From: a bacterium
GTDB taxonomy: Bacteria > JAHJDO01
NCBI GenBank assembly: GCA_030671985.1
Contig: DAOVHI010000004.1
Coordinates: 1 to 20,207 of the forward strand
Direction: 5' to 3'
Length of the DNA: 20,207 nt
How positions within the stretch are numbered: position 1 is the stretch's first letter; the number at the start of each line of letters is the position of its first letter. Below the pieces are notes generated by a model. It was not told where the DNA came from, did not search any database, and was given only the letters and a program-made list of their open reading frames with translations. Positions 1-8,811 of the stretch are shown one piece after another. The position numbers were made by a program, and so were the translations under genes.

Positions 1-401
1 GAGAAACCATCCCTTTGGAAAGGCCTGTTAAGGATATAATATTTGCAGACCCTGGTTCAGAGGAAAAAGCGATATTTTTAGATATTCTCTTTAATTATGA
101 CAGCTATCATCTGAAAAAGGACGCAATATCCACATTGGAAAAGGTTGCCGCATGGCTAAAGAAACATACAAATGTGCGCCTAATGATTGAAGGGCATTGC
201 GACGAGCGGGGTTCCAGAAAGTATAATCTCATACTCGGCGAACAGAGAGCCTTGAGCGTGCGCAGATATCTAACAGGATTAGGTATTTCTCCGTCAAGAT
301 TATATACAGTAACCCATGGAGAAGATAAACCTGTTGATGCAGAACATAATGAAAAGGCTTGGGCAAAAAACAGAAGAGTACATATTCTAATTTCTCAATA
401 A
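1..401 (+). CDS. pal: Peptidoglycan-associated lipoprotein Pal, C-terminal part (5' truncated)
   Basis: This is the C-terminal OmpA-like domain of Pal, the outer-membrane lipoprotein that binds peptidoglycan and works with TolB and TolA in the Tol-Pal envelope system. The frame is open to the window edge (first full codon at base 3), so the lipoprotein signal and N-terminus lie outside; the TTG at 15 is only an internal codon. Visible hallmarks are the FNYDSYHLKKDA strand-helix start, the IEGHCDERGSRKYN segment typical of Pal rather than plain OmpA, LGEQRALSVRRYL, and the closing AWAKNRRVHI motif. The stop is TAA at 399-401. The next gene, another envelope lipoprotein, starts 16 bases later on the same strand, which suggests a shared transcript. 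The family call is firm; the missing half cannot be described. Confidence 0.9.
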   Translation, partial: ETIPLERPVKDIIFADPGSEEKAIFLDILFNYDSYHLKKDAISTLEKVAAWLKKHTNVRLMIEGHCDERGSRKYNLILGEQRALSVRRYLTGLGISPSRLYTVTHGEDKPVDAEHNEKAWAKNRRVHILISQ

Positions 402-417
402 CAGAAAAACTCGTTTT

Positions 418-1065
418 ATGAAAAAATTCGGTCTATTTGGCAAGGTTCTACTATTTACTGTTCTCTGTTCAATGGTCACGGTTTTATCAGGCTGTGCAAT
501 AACGAAGATAGCTACGAAAGAAGACGTCGGCACGATACAAGAAAGCCAGGTTGGACTAAGTGAGCAGGTTCTCTTATTAAAGGATGAAGCAAGTAAGATA
601 CACGGCTCTCTGTTAGAAAAAGACAAGCAGCTTCGCGATATTAAAGAACAATTAAATAACACCAACGTTAATACAAACAAAAATATTGCGTCTCTAAGTA
701 ATAATATAATCTCTATTCAAAAACAGATAGATCAGCTAAAGACTGTATATAATAATCTGTTAAAAACACAAAAGAAAGATAGGCAAAACTTTAACAAAAA
801 AATCGAAATAGTGCTTGACGAACTCTTAAAAGAAATCGGAAAGATAAAAAAACAAATAAATATTTTAGCGCCCGATGCTCTTAAATTAAGCGCTGAAGAA
901 TTAGAAGACGGGAAATATTATACTGTTCAGAAAGGCGATACTCTGCTTGAAATTGCTGTCCGTTTTGGCGTTCCTTCCAGAACAATTATTCAGGCAAATA
1001 ACATTGAAGACCCTGACTTTCTATCTATTGGACAAAAACTAATTATTTCAAAATATAATGAATAA
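418..1065 (+). CDS. LysM-domain coiled-coil lipoprotein
   Basis: A 215-residue predicted lipoprotein. Residues 1-26 form a signal peptide with a lipobox (VLSGC), so the mature protein should be lipidated at Cys26. Residues about 40-155 are rich in K, E, Q, N and leucine at heptad-like spacing and are likely a long coiled coil. Residues about 167-212 form one LysM domain, with YYTVQKGDTLLEIAVRFG and IGQKLIIS as landmarks; LysM binds peptidoglycan glycan chains. It follows pal by 16 bases. In many bacteria the gene after pal is cpoB/ybgF, a periplasmic coiled-coil protein with TPR repeats; here a LysM domain stands where the TPRs would be. A role linking outer membrane to peptidoglycan is inferred. 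No clear Shine-Dalgarno precedes the ATG, so translational coupling to pal is possible. Confidence 0.85.
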   Translation: MKKFGLFGKVLLFTVLCSMVTVLSGCAITKIATKEDVGTIQESQVGLSEQVLLLKDEASKIHGSLLEKDKQLRDIKEQLNNTNVNTNKNIASLSNNIISIQKQIDQLKTVYNNLLKTQKKDRQNFNKKIEIVLDELLKEIGKIKKQINILAPDALKLSAEELEDGKYYTVQKGDTLLEIAVRFGVPSRTIIQANNIEDPDFLSIGQKLIISKYNE

Positions 1066-1100
1066 AGTAAACTTAAACTAAAACAAAGGAGACAAACAAA

Positions 1101-1943
1101 ATGTTCTTTTCGGGGATCAGCGACGAAGCAGGTAAACCTATAGAGACACAGATAAAGGCGCATAAAGAACTTGGCTGGAAGCATCTGGAAATCAGAAATG
1201 TTGACGGAGAGAATTTGACACTTATGGATGATGCTAAGTTTGATGAGATCTACGAAAAAGTCAATAATGCCGAGATGAAAGTTTCATGTTTCGCAGGTTG
1301 TGTAGCTAATTGGTCAAGACCCATAACCGGTGATTTTCAAGTGGATATAGATGAGTTAAAAAAAGCTATTCCGCGCATGAAAAAATTTGGAACAAAATTC
1401 ATCCGCGTTATGAGCTGGCCTAATGACAACGACAATCCTATGACTGAAACCGAATGGGAGAAGAAAGTCATTGAGAGATTAAAGGAGCTTTCAAAAATAG
1501 CAGAAGACGGTGAAATTATAATGGTTCATGAAAATTGCAATGGATGGGCGGGAGAATCTCCGGATAACTCATTAAAAATGCTTTCAGAAATCAATTCTCC
1601 ATCGCTGAAACTTGTTTTTGACACGGGAAATACTGTTTTCCATGGACAGGATGCTATGTATTTTTATTCGAAAGTAAAAGAACATATTGTTTACATACAT
1701 ATAAAAGATGCAATTATGCTTCCTGATGGAAAAACTCAAACTACCTACTGTGGAGAAGGACATGCTTATGTCTCTGAAATTCTTCAGGATATGAAAAATG
1801 CAGGATACGAAGGCGGCGTTTCTATTGAACCTCATCTTGCAGCAGCTGTGCATTTAGGTAAAGAAGCGAAGAGTGAAGAAGCTTATAAAACTTATATTAC
1901 ATACGGCAGGAAACTTATAGATATAGTGAATAATCTAAAATAA
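1101..1943 (+). CDS. Sugar phosphate isomerase/epimerase-like TIM-barrel protein
   Basis: A 280-residue protein of the xylose-isomerase-like TIM-barrel superfamily (AP endonuclease 2 type), cytoplasmic with no signal peptide. Characteristic pieces in order are the first strand FSGISDEA, the segment KHLEIRNVDG, MVHENCNG with a likely metal-ligand Glu, LVFDTGN with Asp, YIHIKDA with His, and VSIEPH near the end with the last Glu. These four acidic or histidine positions match the usual divalent-metal site. The family includes sugar isomerases and epimerases, inosose dehydratases and related enzymes, so the substrate cannot be named from sequence. A strong AAAGGAGAC ribosome site at 1085-1093 supports the start at 1101. 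It is 35 bases after the LysM lipoprotein and may share its transcript, but no functional link is evident. Confidence 0.82.
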   Translation: MFFSGISDEAGKPIETQIKAHKELGWKHLEIRNVDGENLTLMDDAKFDEIYEKVNNAEMKVSCFAGCVANWSRPITGDFQVDIDELKKAIPRMKKFGTKFIRVMSWPNDNDNPMTETEWEKKVIERLKELSKIAEDGEIIMVHENCNGWAGESPDNSLKMLSEINSPSLKLVFDTGNTVFHGQDAMYFYSKVKEHIVYIHIKDAIMLPDGKTQTTYCGEGHAYVSEILQDMKNAGYEGGVSIEPHLAAAVHLGKEAKSEEAYKTYITYGRKLIDIVNNLK

Positions 1944-1967
1944 TATTTAAAAGGAGAAGAAAAAGAT

Positions 1968-2588
1968 ATGGAAAAAAATCCGGACCATGTCAAATTTCAA
2001 TTTTTGACAAGAGCGACAGTATCGTGTCTTGTTGTGATATTACTAGCACTTTCTGCTTCTGCAGACAGTAATGCTGATACGGGCAATAAACTGGGAAAAC
2101 CGTCTACTAAGCAGTTACTACTAGAATACACCGTGGATGATCATCTTAAAGAAGGATGGGAAAAAGGAGGAATTGAAATTTTTAAAGGGACAGGCAAAGC
2201 ATTGGCTTTCGCTATACCTTACACGGGCAGAGATATTTTAATGCTGCCGATAACTTTACCTATGAGTCTATATAAAAATATAGGAAAGACATCTAAATTT
2301 TTAAGCATGAAAAATGCAGATTCGCATATTCTAACAAAAAGCGGGAAAGTAATAATTTTTATTCCGGCTTATGCTTATAAAATTGCAGAAGGAGCTATAA
2401 GAAAAGCAATAAAAGACCCATGCCAAACTACTTTAAATTTAGTAGCAGCTTCTCTCATTATAGGCAAGGTATTAGAAGAAAATAAAGCTGTAGCCGAAGA
2501 CTTAGGAATATACAAACACAGACAGAGAGATAATAATACCGCGCCTGTAAAACAATCCAGTGCCCCACCAACACCGCCACCTAGTTAG
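1968..2588 (+). CDS. Exported or membrane-anchored protein of unknown function
   Basis: I do not recognise this 206-residue protein. Residues about 16-33 are hydrophobic (SCLVVILLALSASA) and followed by small residues, consistent with a signal peptide or N-terminal anchor. The middle has two moderately hydrophobic stretches, around ALAFAIPYTGRDILMLPITLP and VIIFIPAYAYKIAEGA. The C-terminus is polar and ends in a proline-rich tail (SSAPPTPPPS). AAAGGAGAAG upstream at 1949-1958 is a good ribosome site for the ATG at 1968. It lies 24 bases after the TIM-barrel gene on the same strand, probably as the last cistron of that run. Its stop overlaps the stop of the convergent ctpA-like gene by four bases, leaving no room for a terminator between them. 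An envelope location is inferred from the N-terminus alone. Confidence 0.7.
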   Translation: MEKNPDHVKFQFLTRATVSCLVVILLALSASADSNADTGNKLGKPSTKQLLLEYTVDDHLKEGWEKGGIEIFKGTGKALAFAIPYTGRDILMLPITLPMSLYKNIGKTSKFLSMKNADSHILTKSGKVIIFIPAYAYKIAEGAIRKAIKDPCQTTLNLVAASLIIGKVLEENKAVAEDLGIYKHRQRDNNTAPVKQSSAPPTPPPS

Positions 2589-3757
2589 AATCTGTCCTTC
2601 AATATTTCTACCGCTTTTTCTAATTGAAGGTCAAGTGATTCAGTCTGCGAATCGGGGATTTTGATTTCTATATCAGGTTTGATGCCTTTACCGTCGATCA
2701 AACTTCCGTCGGAGATATAATATTTGGCAACAGTTAGACTAAGAGCTGTTTTGTCGGGCAAAGGGAAAATGCCCTGCACTGATCCCTTCCCAAAACTGGT
2801 TGTTCCTATTATAGTTGCGCGCTTGTTACACTGTAAGGCGCCGGCAACGATCTCTGCCGCACTGGCACTGCCTTTATTTATTAACACAACCAACGGTAAG
2901 CGTATATCTTCCTTGCTCTCTGTCGCTTTATACGTCTTGGTTTGCCATCTGCCGCGTCCCTTCGTTGTAACTATCAACCCCTTAGATAAGAAACAATCCG
3001 ATATCTCTACCGCTTGACCAATAAACCCGCCCGGATTATTCCTCAAATCTAAAATAAGAGACTTCATCCCTTTCTTATCCAAACTGGTTACAGCGTCTTT
3101 AAAATTCTTTAATGTTCCGTTTCCAAAATCTACAATTCTAATGTATCCAATGCTGTCGTTTATTAATTTAGAATAAACCGATTTAAGCTCTATGATTTTT
3201 CTTGTAATCTCAAAATGCAAAAGCTTCTGTTTTTTTCCGCGTTCTACATGCAACGAAACCTTTGTTCCATTTTTTCCTCTAAGCTTTTTCACCATTTCCG
3301 GCAGTGACCATCCAGCGCAGCTTATTTCATCTATTTTTACAATAACATCACCTGACTTTACACCGGCTTCGTCTGCAGGAGTACCTTCTATGGGAGAAAT
3401 TATAACAATCTTGTCGTCTTTTATTCCTATTACTATTCCCAGCCCTCCGTATTCTCCCTTTTCAAACACCTTCATCTCATCATATGCTTCCTGAGATAAA
3501 AACTGACTATGCGGATCCCCGAGACTCTTAACCATACTATTTACAGCGCCATATATAAGTTCCTTGGAATCTGTTTTACCTATGTAGCTGGATCGGATAA
3601 TATCAAAAGTTTTTAAGAAAATTTTTGTTCTTTTATATCCGGGATCTGCAAAATTTTTCCATAAGCTTCGACCACCATAAATTACCAGAACAACAATTAG
3701 AAGATATGTCAGTTTTTGAAAACGTCTTGAATTATCAAACTTGTTTTCTTCAGTCAA
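2585..3757 (-). CDS. S41-family C-terminal processing peptidase (CtpA/Prc type)
   Basis: A membrane-anchored serine peptidase of family S41 that cleaves periplasmic proteins near their C-termini. From the TTG at 3757 it has 390 residues: a short cytoplasmic start, one membrane span (LTYLLIVVLVIYG, about 14-26), a helical cap, a PDZ domain at about 85-165 (GGLGIVIG...GTPADEAGVKSGDVIV) and the protease core. The catalytic pair is visible: Ser299 in GSASAAE and Lys324 in SFGKGSVQ, 25 residues apart as in Prc. LILDLRNNPGG is also family-typical. I chose TTG because GGGAGAG lies seven bases upstream. The ATG at 3832 would start translation inside the chaperonin terminator and add 25 residues unlike the family. 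The targets are unknown; neighbouring genes do not identify them. Confidence 0.9.
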   Translation of the reverse strand: MTEENKFDNSRRFQKLTYLLIVVLVIYGGRSLWKNFADPGYKRTKIFLKTFDIIRSSYIGKTDSKELIYGAVNSMVKSLGDPHSQFLSQEAYDEMKVFEKGEYGGLGIVIGIKDDKIVIISPIEGTPADEAGVKSGDVIVKIDEISCAGWSLPEMVKKLRGKNGTKVSLHVERGKKQKLLHFEITRKIIELKSVYSKLINDSIGYIRIVDFGNGTLKNFKDAVTSLDKKGMKSLILDLRNNPGGFIGQAVEISDCFLSKGLIVTTKGRGRWQTKTYKATESKEDIRLPLVVLINKGSASAAEIVAGALQCNKRATIIGTTSFGKGSVQGIFPLPDKTALSLTVAKYYISDGSLIDGKGIKPDIEIKIPDSQTESLDLQLEKAVEILKDRF

Positions 3758-3771
3758 CTCTATTCTCTCCC

Positions 3772-3821
3772 AAAACAAATAAGCCTCCCGTCCCGAAAAC
3801 ATTCGAGGTGCAGGAGGCTTA
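3772..3821 (-). terminator. Rho-independent terminator of the groES-groEL-groES operon
   Basis: On the minus strand a perfect 9-bp stem (TAAGCCTCC / GGAGGCTTA, arms 3813-3821 and 3780-3788) encloses a 24-base loop and is followed directly by TTTGTTTT (3779-3772). It begins 15 bases after the stop of the last groES and ends 15 bases before the likely TTG start of the S41 peptidase. This is the expected place for an operon terminator, and it may also limit read-through into the peptidase. The large loop makes it weaker than a textbook terminator. Confidence 0.7.
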
Positions 3822-3835
3822 GAAAATAACAATTA

Positions 3836-4123
3836 CTATTCTATTACAGCTAAAATGTCTTCCTCTTTCATTATCAGATGTTCTTCTCCATCAATTTGCA
3901 CTTCTGTTCCTGCGTATGATGAAAAAATAACCTTGTCGCCTTTTTTAACACTCATTGATTGTCTCTTTCCATCTTCCAACATTTTGCCGCTTCCAACAGC
4001 TATAATTTTTCCCTCTTGTGGCTTTTCTTTAGCTGTATCAGGAAGAATAATGCCTCCCTTTGTCTTATCCTCAGCTTCCAATCTTTTTACAATAACCCTA
4101 TCTTCCAAAGGTATTAAACTCAT
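3836..4123 (-). CDS. groES: Co-chaperonin GroES, second copy with canonical mobile loop
   Basis: A 95-residue GroES (Cpn10), the heptameric lid that closes the GroEL folding chamber. It starts [14 protein letters not shown] and keeps the typical mobile loop [12 protein letters not shown], whose hydrophobic GGIIL part docks on the GroEL apical domain, then [11 protein letters not shown] and the C-terminal DILAVIE strand. AAGGAG upstream (4133-4128) supports the ATG at 4123; an in-frame ATG at 4174 would read through a hairpin repeat and is not used. It is the third gene of the CIRCE-controlled operon, 69 bases after groEL, with a strong intercistronic hairpin in the gap and a terminator after its stop. 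Because its loop is canonical, this copy is the more obvious partner for the adjacent GroEL. Confidence 0.93.
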   Translation of the reverse strand: MSLIPLEDRVIVKRLEAEDKTKGGIILPDTAKEKPQEGKIIAVGSGKMLEDGKRQSMSVKKGDKVIFSSYAGTEVQIDGEEHLIMKEEDILAVIE

Positions 4124-4142
4124 ATCTTTTCTCCTTGTGATT

Positions 4143-4174
4143 TTGTGGGGACATGGCAAACCATGCCCCCACAA
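4143..4174 (-). repeat. Intercistronic hairpin between groEL and the second groES
   Basis: An inverted repeat with outer arms TTGTGGGG/CCCCACAA (8 bp), inner arms CATGG/CCATG (5 bp) and a 4-base loop. The single non-Watson-Crick position is A-C on the plus strand but G-T on the minus strand, so the gro transcript would form an unbroken 14-bp helix with one G-U pair. The GTGGGGGC start and TTTGCC core resemble the GTAGGGGC palindromes near 9982-10007. It lies 10 bases upstream of the groES ribosome site. Confidence 0.75.
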
Positions 4175-4192
4175 TATTAACCGGTTACTATC

Positions 4193-6158
<1,966 letters not shown>

Positions 6159-6206
6159 TTTCTTCCTCCCCCTCCCTTCAGATTTATTGTATATTTCACC
6201 AAATTT

Positions 6207-6233
6207 TTGGCACTCTTTCGTCTAGAGTGCTAA
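6207..6233 (-). promoter_or_regulatory. CIRCE operator (HrcA binding site)
   Basis: On the minus strand the site reads TTAGCACTC-N9-GAGTGCCAA, which differs from the CIRCE consensus inverted repeat (TTAGCACTC-N9-GAGTGCTAA) at one base. HrcA binds CIRCE and represses chaperonin genes until heat or misfolded protein inactivates it. The operator starts at the end of the -10 box and lies 48 bases upstream of the first groES start, its usual place. hrcA itself is not in this window. Confidence 0.95.
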
Positions 6234-6261
6234 AAATAGCAATTTCTCTAAACCATGTCAA
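6233..6261 (-). promoter_or_regulatory. Sigma-70-type promoter of the gro operon
   Basis: On the minus strand TTGACA (6261-6256) is followed by a 17-base spacer and TATTTT (6238-6233). The -10 box abuts the CIRCE repeat, so the transcription start would fall inside CIRCE and bound HrcA would block polymerase. The -35 box is perfect; the -10 box matches the consensus at four of six positions. Confidence 0.8.
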
Positions 6262-6305
6262 GAGGAAAATTAGATATTATAAATTTATTTGCAGACCAAT
6301 GGCTT

Positions 6306-6536
6306 TTATTGGAACAATTCCTTACTCAGCTTTTCATTATGTTTGCTCTGGATGTCGCTGATTTTCTTCTTTGATGATTTGTATATTGTCCCGTAATTTT
6401 TATAATTACCGGATTTTTTTCTTTTTTCATTTACTTTTGCGTCTGTTCTCTTTGAGTTATTCATCCATATACCCGCGACATAGTAAAGAGCCACGCCCGT
6501 AAGAATACTCCAAAAGACAATTTTAAAAAATTTCAT
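6306..6536 (-). CDS. Small single-span membrane protein, function unknown
   Basis: A 76-residue protein I do not recognise. Residues about 4-24 (FKIVFWSILTGVALYYVAGIW) form one likely membrane helix. The rest is very basic and polar (NNSKRTDAKVNEKRKKSGNYK...), with lysine-rich runs to the end. It begins two bases after the mnmE stop codon, which suggests translational coupling and supports it being a real gene. It is the last cistron before the gro promoter on the same strand. The charge pattern suggests the soluble part is cytoplasmic, but the sequence gives no functional motif. A chance open frame cannot be excluded given the short length. Confidence 0.6.
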   Translation of the reverse strand: MKFFKIVFWSILTGVALYYVAGIWMNNSKRTDAKVNEKRKKSGNYKNYGTIYKSSKKKISDIQSKHNEKLSKELFQ

Positions 6537-6538
6537 AA

Positions 6539-7915
6539 CTACTTTCCTATACAGAATTTTGAGAATATTCTGTCCAGCACTTCGTTACTCACTGTTTCTC
6601 CCGTTATCCGGCCAAGAGAATCCAGCGCATTTTTTAAGTCAAGAGAGACAAACTCTTCAGTTAATTTTGTTTTTGTCACAGTGCAAATAATATGTTCTAA
6701 ACTCTTATGCGCATTTAATAGTGATTCCTTATGTCTCATATTAACACATACAGAAGATTGATGATGCTTAAATTTGGATAATGTTATATCCAGCATTGTG
6801 TTTTTGAGCTCATCAATTCCAATTTCCTTCTTTGCGGATATTTTTAAAATTACTCCTTTGGGAACCAGTTTACGAATATCGGATATTTTTGTTTTAGAAG
6901 ATATATCTATTTTATTAAGAAGTATAATACTGTTCTTTCCCTTAACAAGTCCAAACAATTTCTTATCATTGGAATCAATCTTAGTGCTTGCATCTAACAT
7001 AAAGAGTACAAGGTCGGCTTCCATGAGTTTTTTCTTACTTCTGGCAATACCTATTTTTTCCACAATATTATTTACAGGCTGTAATCCGGCAGTATCTATC
7101 AGCATAAAGGAAAGTCCCTGCATATGAATGGCTTCCTCTACCGTGTCCCTTGTAGTTCCGGGAATCTCAGTTACTATGGCTCTTTCCTCTTCCATAAGCG
7201 TATTCAAAAGACTGGATTTTCCGACATTTGGTTTGCCGACAATGACCGTCCTTACTCCATGCCTGAAAATCTCCCCTTGATCAGCAGTATCAATTAAAGA
7301 ATCAATCTTTTTCTGCATCTTCTTAACCGAAGATAATATTGTACTTCTGCTTATTGAGCCGACTCCATCCTCAGGAAAATTAAGTAATGCTTCTATACGC
7401 GCCAGCAGATCAAGCAGTTCTATGCGTAAATTTTTTATTTTAATGGATAACCTGCCCGATAGCTGCTGCGCTGCTAATTTCAATCCCTTTGATGAAACGG
7501 ATTCTATTAAATCCATCACTGATTCAGCTTGTGACAGGTCTATTCTACCGTTTAAAAACGCCCTTTTAGTAAATTCACCCGGCTGCGCTGCGCGCGCGCC
7601 ATGTCTTAATGCAAGCTCCAGAATGGACTTTAAAACTAAAACTCCGCTGTGACAATTAATCTCAACAACATCCTCTTTTGTATATGAATGTGGAGACTTC
7701 ATTACGGAAACCAGTACTTCATCAAGCAAAGTCTTATCTTTGAGAATATGCCCAAGATGCAGTGTATGAGATTTCTGAGTTTTCAGATTTATATTTTTTT
7801 TGGGCTTGAAAATTCTTGAGACAATCTTTACTGCATCCGGCCCGCTCAGCCTTATAATCCCTATTCCGCCTTCACCAAGCGGAGTTGATATTGCTGCTAT
7901 TGTATCTGTAGTCAT
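6539..7915 (-). CDS. mnmE: tRNA modification GTPase MnmE (TrmE)
   Basis: A 458-residue MnmE, the GTPase that with MnmG makes the cmnm5 modification on wobble uridine of several tRNAs. It has the N-terminal tetrahydrofolate-binding domain (TIAAISTPLGEGGIGIIRLSG), a central helical domain (PGEFTKRAFLNGRIDLSQAESV) with an inserted G domain, and the C-terminal CIGK motif whose Cys is functionally important. G-domain motifs are GKPNVGKS (227-234), the switch region around IPGTTRDTV, DTAG and NKID. The ATG at 7915 has AGGGGG six bases upstream; the ATG at 7921 lies against that site and is less likely. This ribosome site belongs to a palindromic repeat at the gene's edge. In many bacteria mnmE ends the rpmH-rnpA-yidD-yidC cluster; here accessory genes separate it from yidC. 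Confidence 0.95.
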   Translation of the reverse strand: MTTDTIAAISTPLGEGGIGIIRLSGPDAVKIVSRIFKPKKNINLKTQKSHTLHLGHILKDKTLLDEVLVSVMKSPHSYTKEDVVEINCHSGVLVLKSILELALRHGARAAQPGEFTKRAFLNGRIDLSQAESVMDLIESVSSKGLKLAAQQLSGRLSIKIKNLRIELLDLLARIEALLNFPEDGVGSISRSTILSSVKKMQKKIDSLIDTADQGEIFRHGVRTVIVGKPNVGKSSLLNTLMEEERAIVTEIPGTTRDTVEEAIHMQGLSFMLIDTAGLQPVNNIVEKIGIARSKKKLMEADLVLFMLDASTKIDSNDKKLFGLVKGKNSIILLNKIDISSKTKISDIRKLVPKGVILKISAKKEIGIDELKNTMLDITLSKFKHHQSSVCVNMRHKESLLNAHKSLEHIICTVTKTKLTEEFVSLDLKNALDSLGRITGETVSNEVLDRIFSKFCIGK

Positions 7916-7919
7916 TAAC

Positions 7920-7956
7920 ATCCCCCTGAATCCCCCTTCAAAGGGGGAATTTTTTG
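7920..7956. repeat. Palindromic repeat with two CCCCC/GGGGG blocks, next to mnmE
   Basis: On the plus strand two near-identical blocks (ATCCCCCTGA and ATCCCCCTTC) are followed by AAGGGGGAAT. TCCCCCTT (7931-7938) pairs with AAGGGGGA (7941-7948), and T6 follows at 7950-7955, so it is also terminator-shaped on the plus strand. Short G/C-block palindromes of this form are common dispersed intergenic elements in bacterial genomes. Read on the minus strand, its outer GGGGG block is the likely mnmE ribosome site. Confidence 0.65.
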
Positions 7957-7959
7957 CAT

Positions 7960-7990
7960 GTCATTGCGAACCCCAAATCCCGAACGCCTT
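7960..7990 (+). repeat. GTCATTGCGA-type repeat remnant
   Basis: GTCATTGCGAACCCC begins a degenerate copy of a repeat whose usual form starts GTCATTGCGA and folds into a hairpin. Here only the left arm is clear; a matching right arm is not evident. It belongs to a mosaic of short repeats filling the 197 bases between mnmE and the membrane-protein gene. Confidence 0.4.
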
Positions 7991-8002
7991 CTGGATGGAA
8001 TA

Positions 8003-8026
8003 GTAGGGGCTCAATATTTTGAGCCC
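8003..8026 (+). repeat. GTAGGGGC palindrome, left copy
   Basis: The element starts GTAGGGGC and contains a perfect 8-bp stem, GGGCTCAA (8007-8014) and TTGAGCCC (8019-8026), with a 4-base loop TATT. It matches the element at 9950-9972, read on the other strand, at all but two positions, and those two pair with each other in the stem. Confidence 0.8.
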
Positions 8027-8040
8027 AATTCCCTATTTTT

Positions 8041-8086
8041 GTCATTCTCCCCGAAAACGTTCGGGGGGAATCCAGATGTCTGGAGA
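8041..8086 (+). repeat. GTCATTC palindromic repeat with a second small hairpin
   Basis: It starts GTCATTC and has stem CCCCGAA (8049-8055) / TTCGGGG (8060-8066) with a 4-base loop. GGAATCCAGA then leads into a second stem TCCAGA/TCTGGA (8071-8076, 8079-8084). This layout, GTCATTC then a G/C stem then GGAATCCAG, resembles a widespread dispersed intergenic repeat. It ends 27 bases from the stop of the membrane-protein gene. Confidence 0.6.
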
Positions 8087-8112
8087 TCTAGCATCATTCT
8101 TCCACACATATT

Positions 8113-8793
8113 TTATTCAGTTTTATCACTCATGTCTTTGATCAATCTTTCAAATTCCATACCTAGAATTTTTAGCCTTTTTGCAAAAGGGATTATAATT
8201 AAAGCAACTATTCCACCAATTAAGGCAAGTCTTTCTGGAGTTATACTAACTATATCCTGTATATCCAACAACAATACTACAAAAAGCAAGAAAGACAGTA
8301 TCCAGCATATAGCCTTGAAAAAATTAAATGCACTTTCACGCTTTCTTTCCTTAACAACTATCAAGAGATCCCTCTTAATATTCGATATAATACCAATGCC
8401 TTCGACCATAAGTTGTTCATGGCATGCTTGTTTGAAGCCTGCTGGTATAATCGTGTTATTTTTCACATTGCTAATCAGACTTTTTATGTGCGCATCTACA
8501 AGTTGCCTAACTCTCTCTATTATGATGTCGACATCTTTTTCGCTTGCTGGGTCACCATAAACTTCTATATCAATAGCAAGTAATCCCTCAGCCAATTTTC
8601 TGACCTTCTCAACCTGTATATCTCTTAACTGGCTTTGACCATAACCACCATCGAGACTGTTTTTTGCTGACAATTCCGTTTGCTTTTCTCGCAATTTGTT
8701 CTGATATTTACCCTCTATTTTTGTGCGCATTTTTTCGAACTTGAGACTAACAAGCTCTTCACCCTTCTGGTTTACTGGTAGCCTCTTGACCAT
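8113..8793 (-). CDS. Coiled-coil protein with two C-terminal membrane helices, unknown function
   Basis: A 226-residue protein I do not recognise. Residues about 1-70 are charged and probably helical or coiled coil (KFEKMRTKIEGKYQNKLREKQTE). Residues about 70-150 are mixed, with repeated acidic and aliphatic stretches. Two membrane segments follow near the C-terminus, about 160-178 (FFKAICWILSFLLFVVLLL) and 188-204 (LALIGGIVALIIIPFA), joined by a short loop. The tail is basic and amphipathic. Topology suggests a large cytoplasmic N-terminal part held to the inner membrane by a hairpin. GAGAGGAG upstream of the ATG at 8793 is a clear ribosome site. It starts 18 bases after the metallopeptidase gene and is almost certainly co-transcribed with it, so it may be that enzyme's membrane partner or target. 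Confidence 0.75.
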   Translation of the reverse strand: MVKRLPVNQKGEELVSLKFEKMRTKIEGKYQNKLREKQTELSAKNSLDGGYGQSQLRDIQVEKVRKLAEGLLAIDIEVYGDPASEKDVDIIIERVRQLVDAHIKSLISNVKNNTIIPAGFKQACHEQLMVEGIGIISNIKRDLLIVVKERKRESAFNFFKAICWILSFLLFVVLLLDIQDIVSITPERLALIGGIVALIIIPFAKRLKILGMEFERLIKDMSDKTE

Positions 8794-8811
8794 TTTACCT
8801 GCTCCTCTCAG

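Noticed and set aside
3758-3832. A longer S41 peptidase start at ATG 3832
   Set aside because: The extra 25 residues are translated from the terminator hairpin, have no ribosome site and precede a TTG with GGGAGAG seven bases upstream.
4124-4174. A longer second GroES starting at ATG 4174
   Set aside because: The extension reads through a hairpin repeat and is unlike GroES; ATG 4123 has AAGGAG and the family-typical N-terminus.
7916-8112. A CRISPR array
   Set aside because: The palindromes belong to different families, are not evenly spaced and there are no cas genes.
7958-8560. A 200-residue plus-strand open frame across the repeats and the membrane-protein gene
   Set aside because: It begins in the repeat mosaic, runs antisense to a gene with a good ribosome site and membrane helices, and has no coherent protein features.
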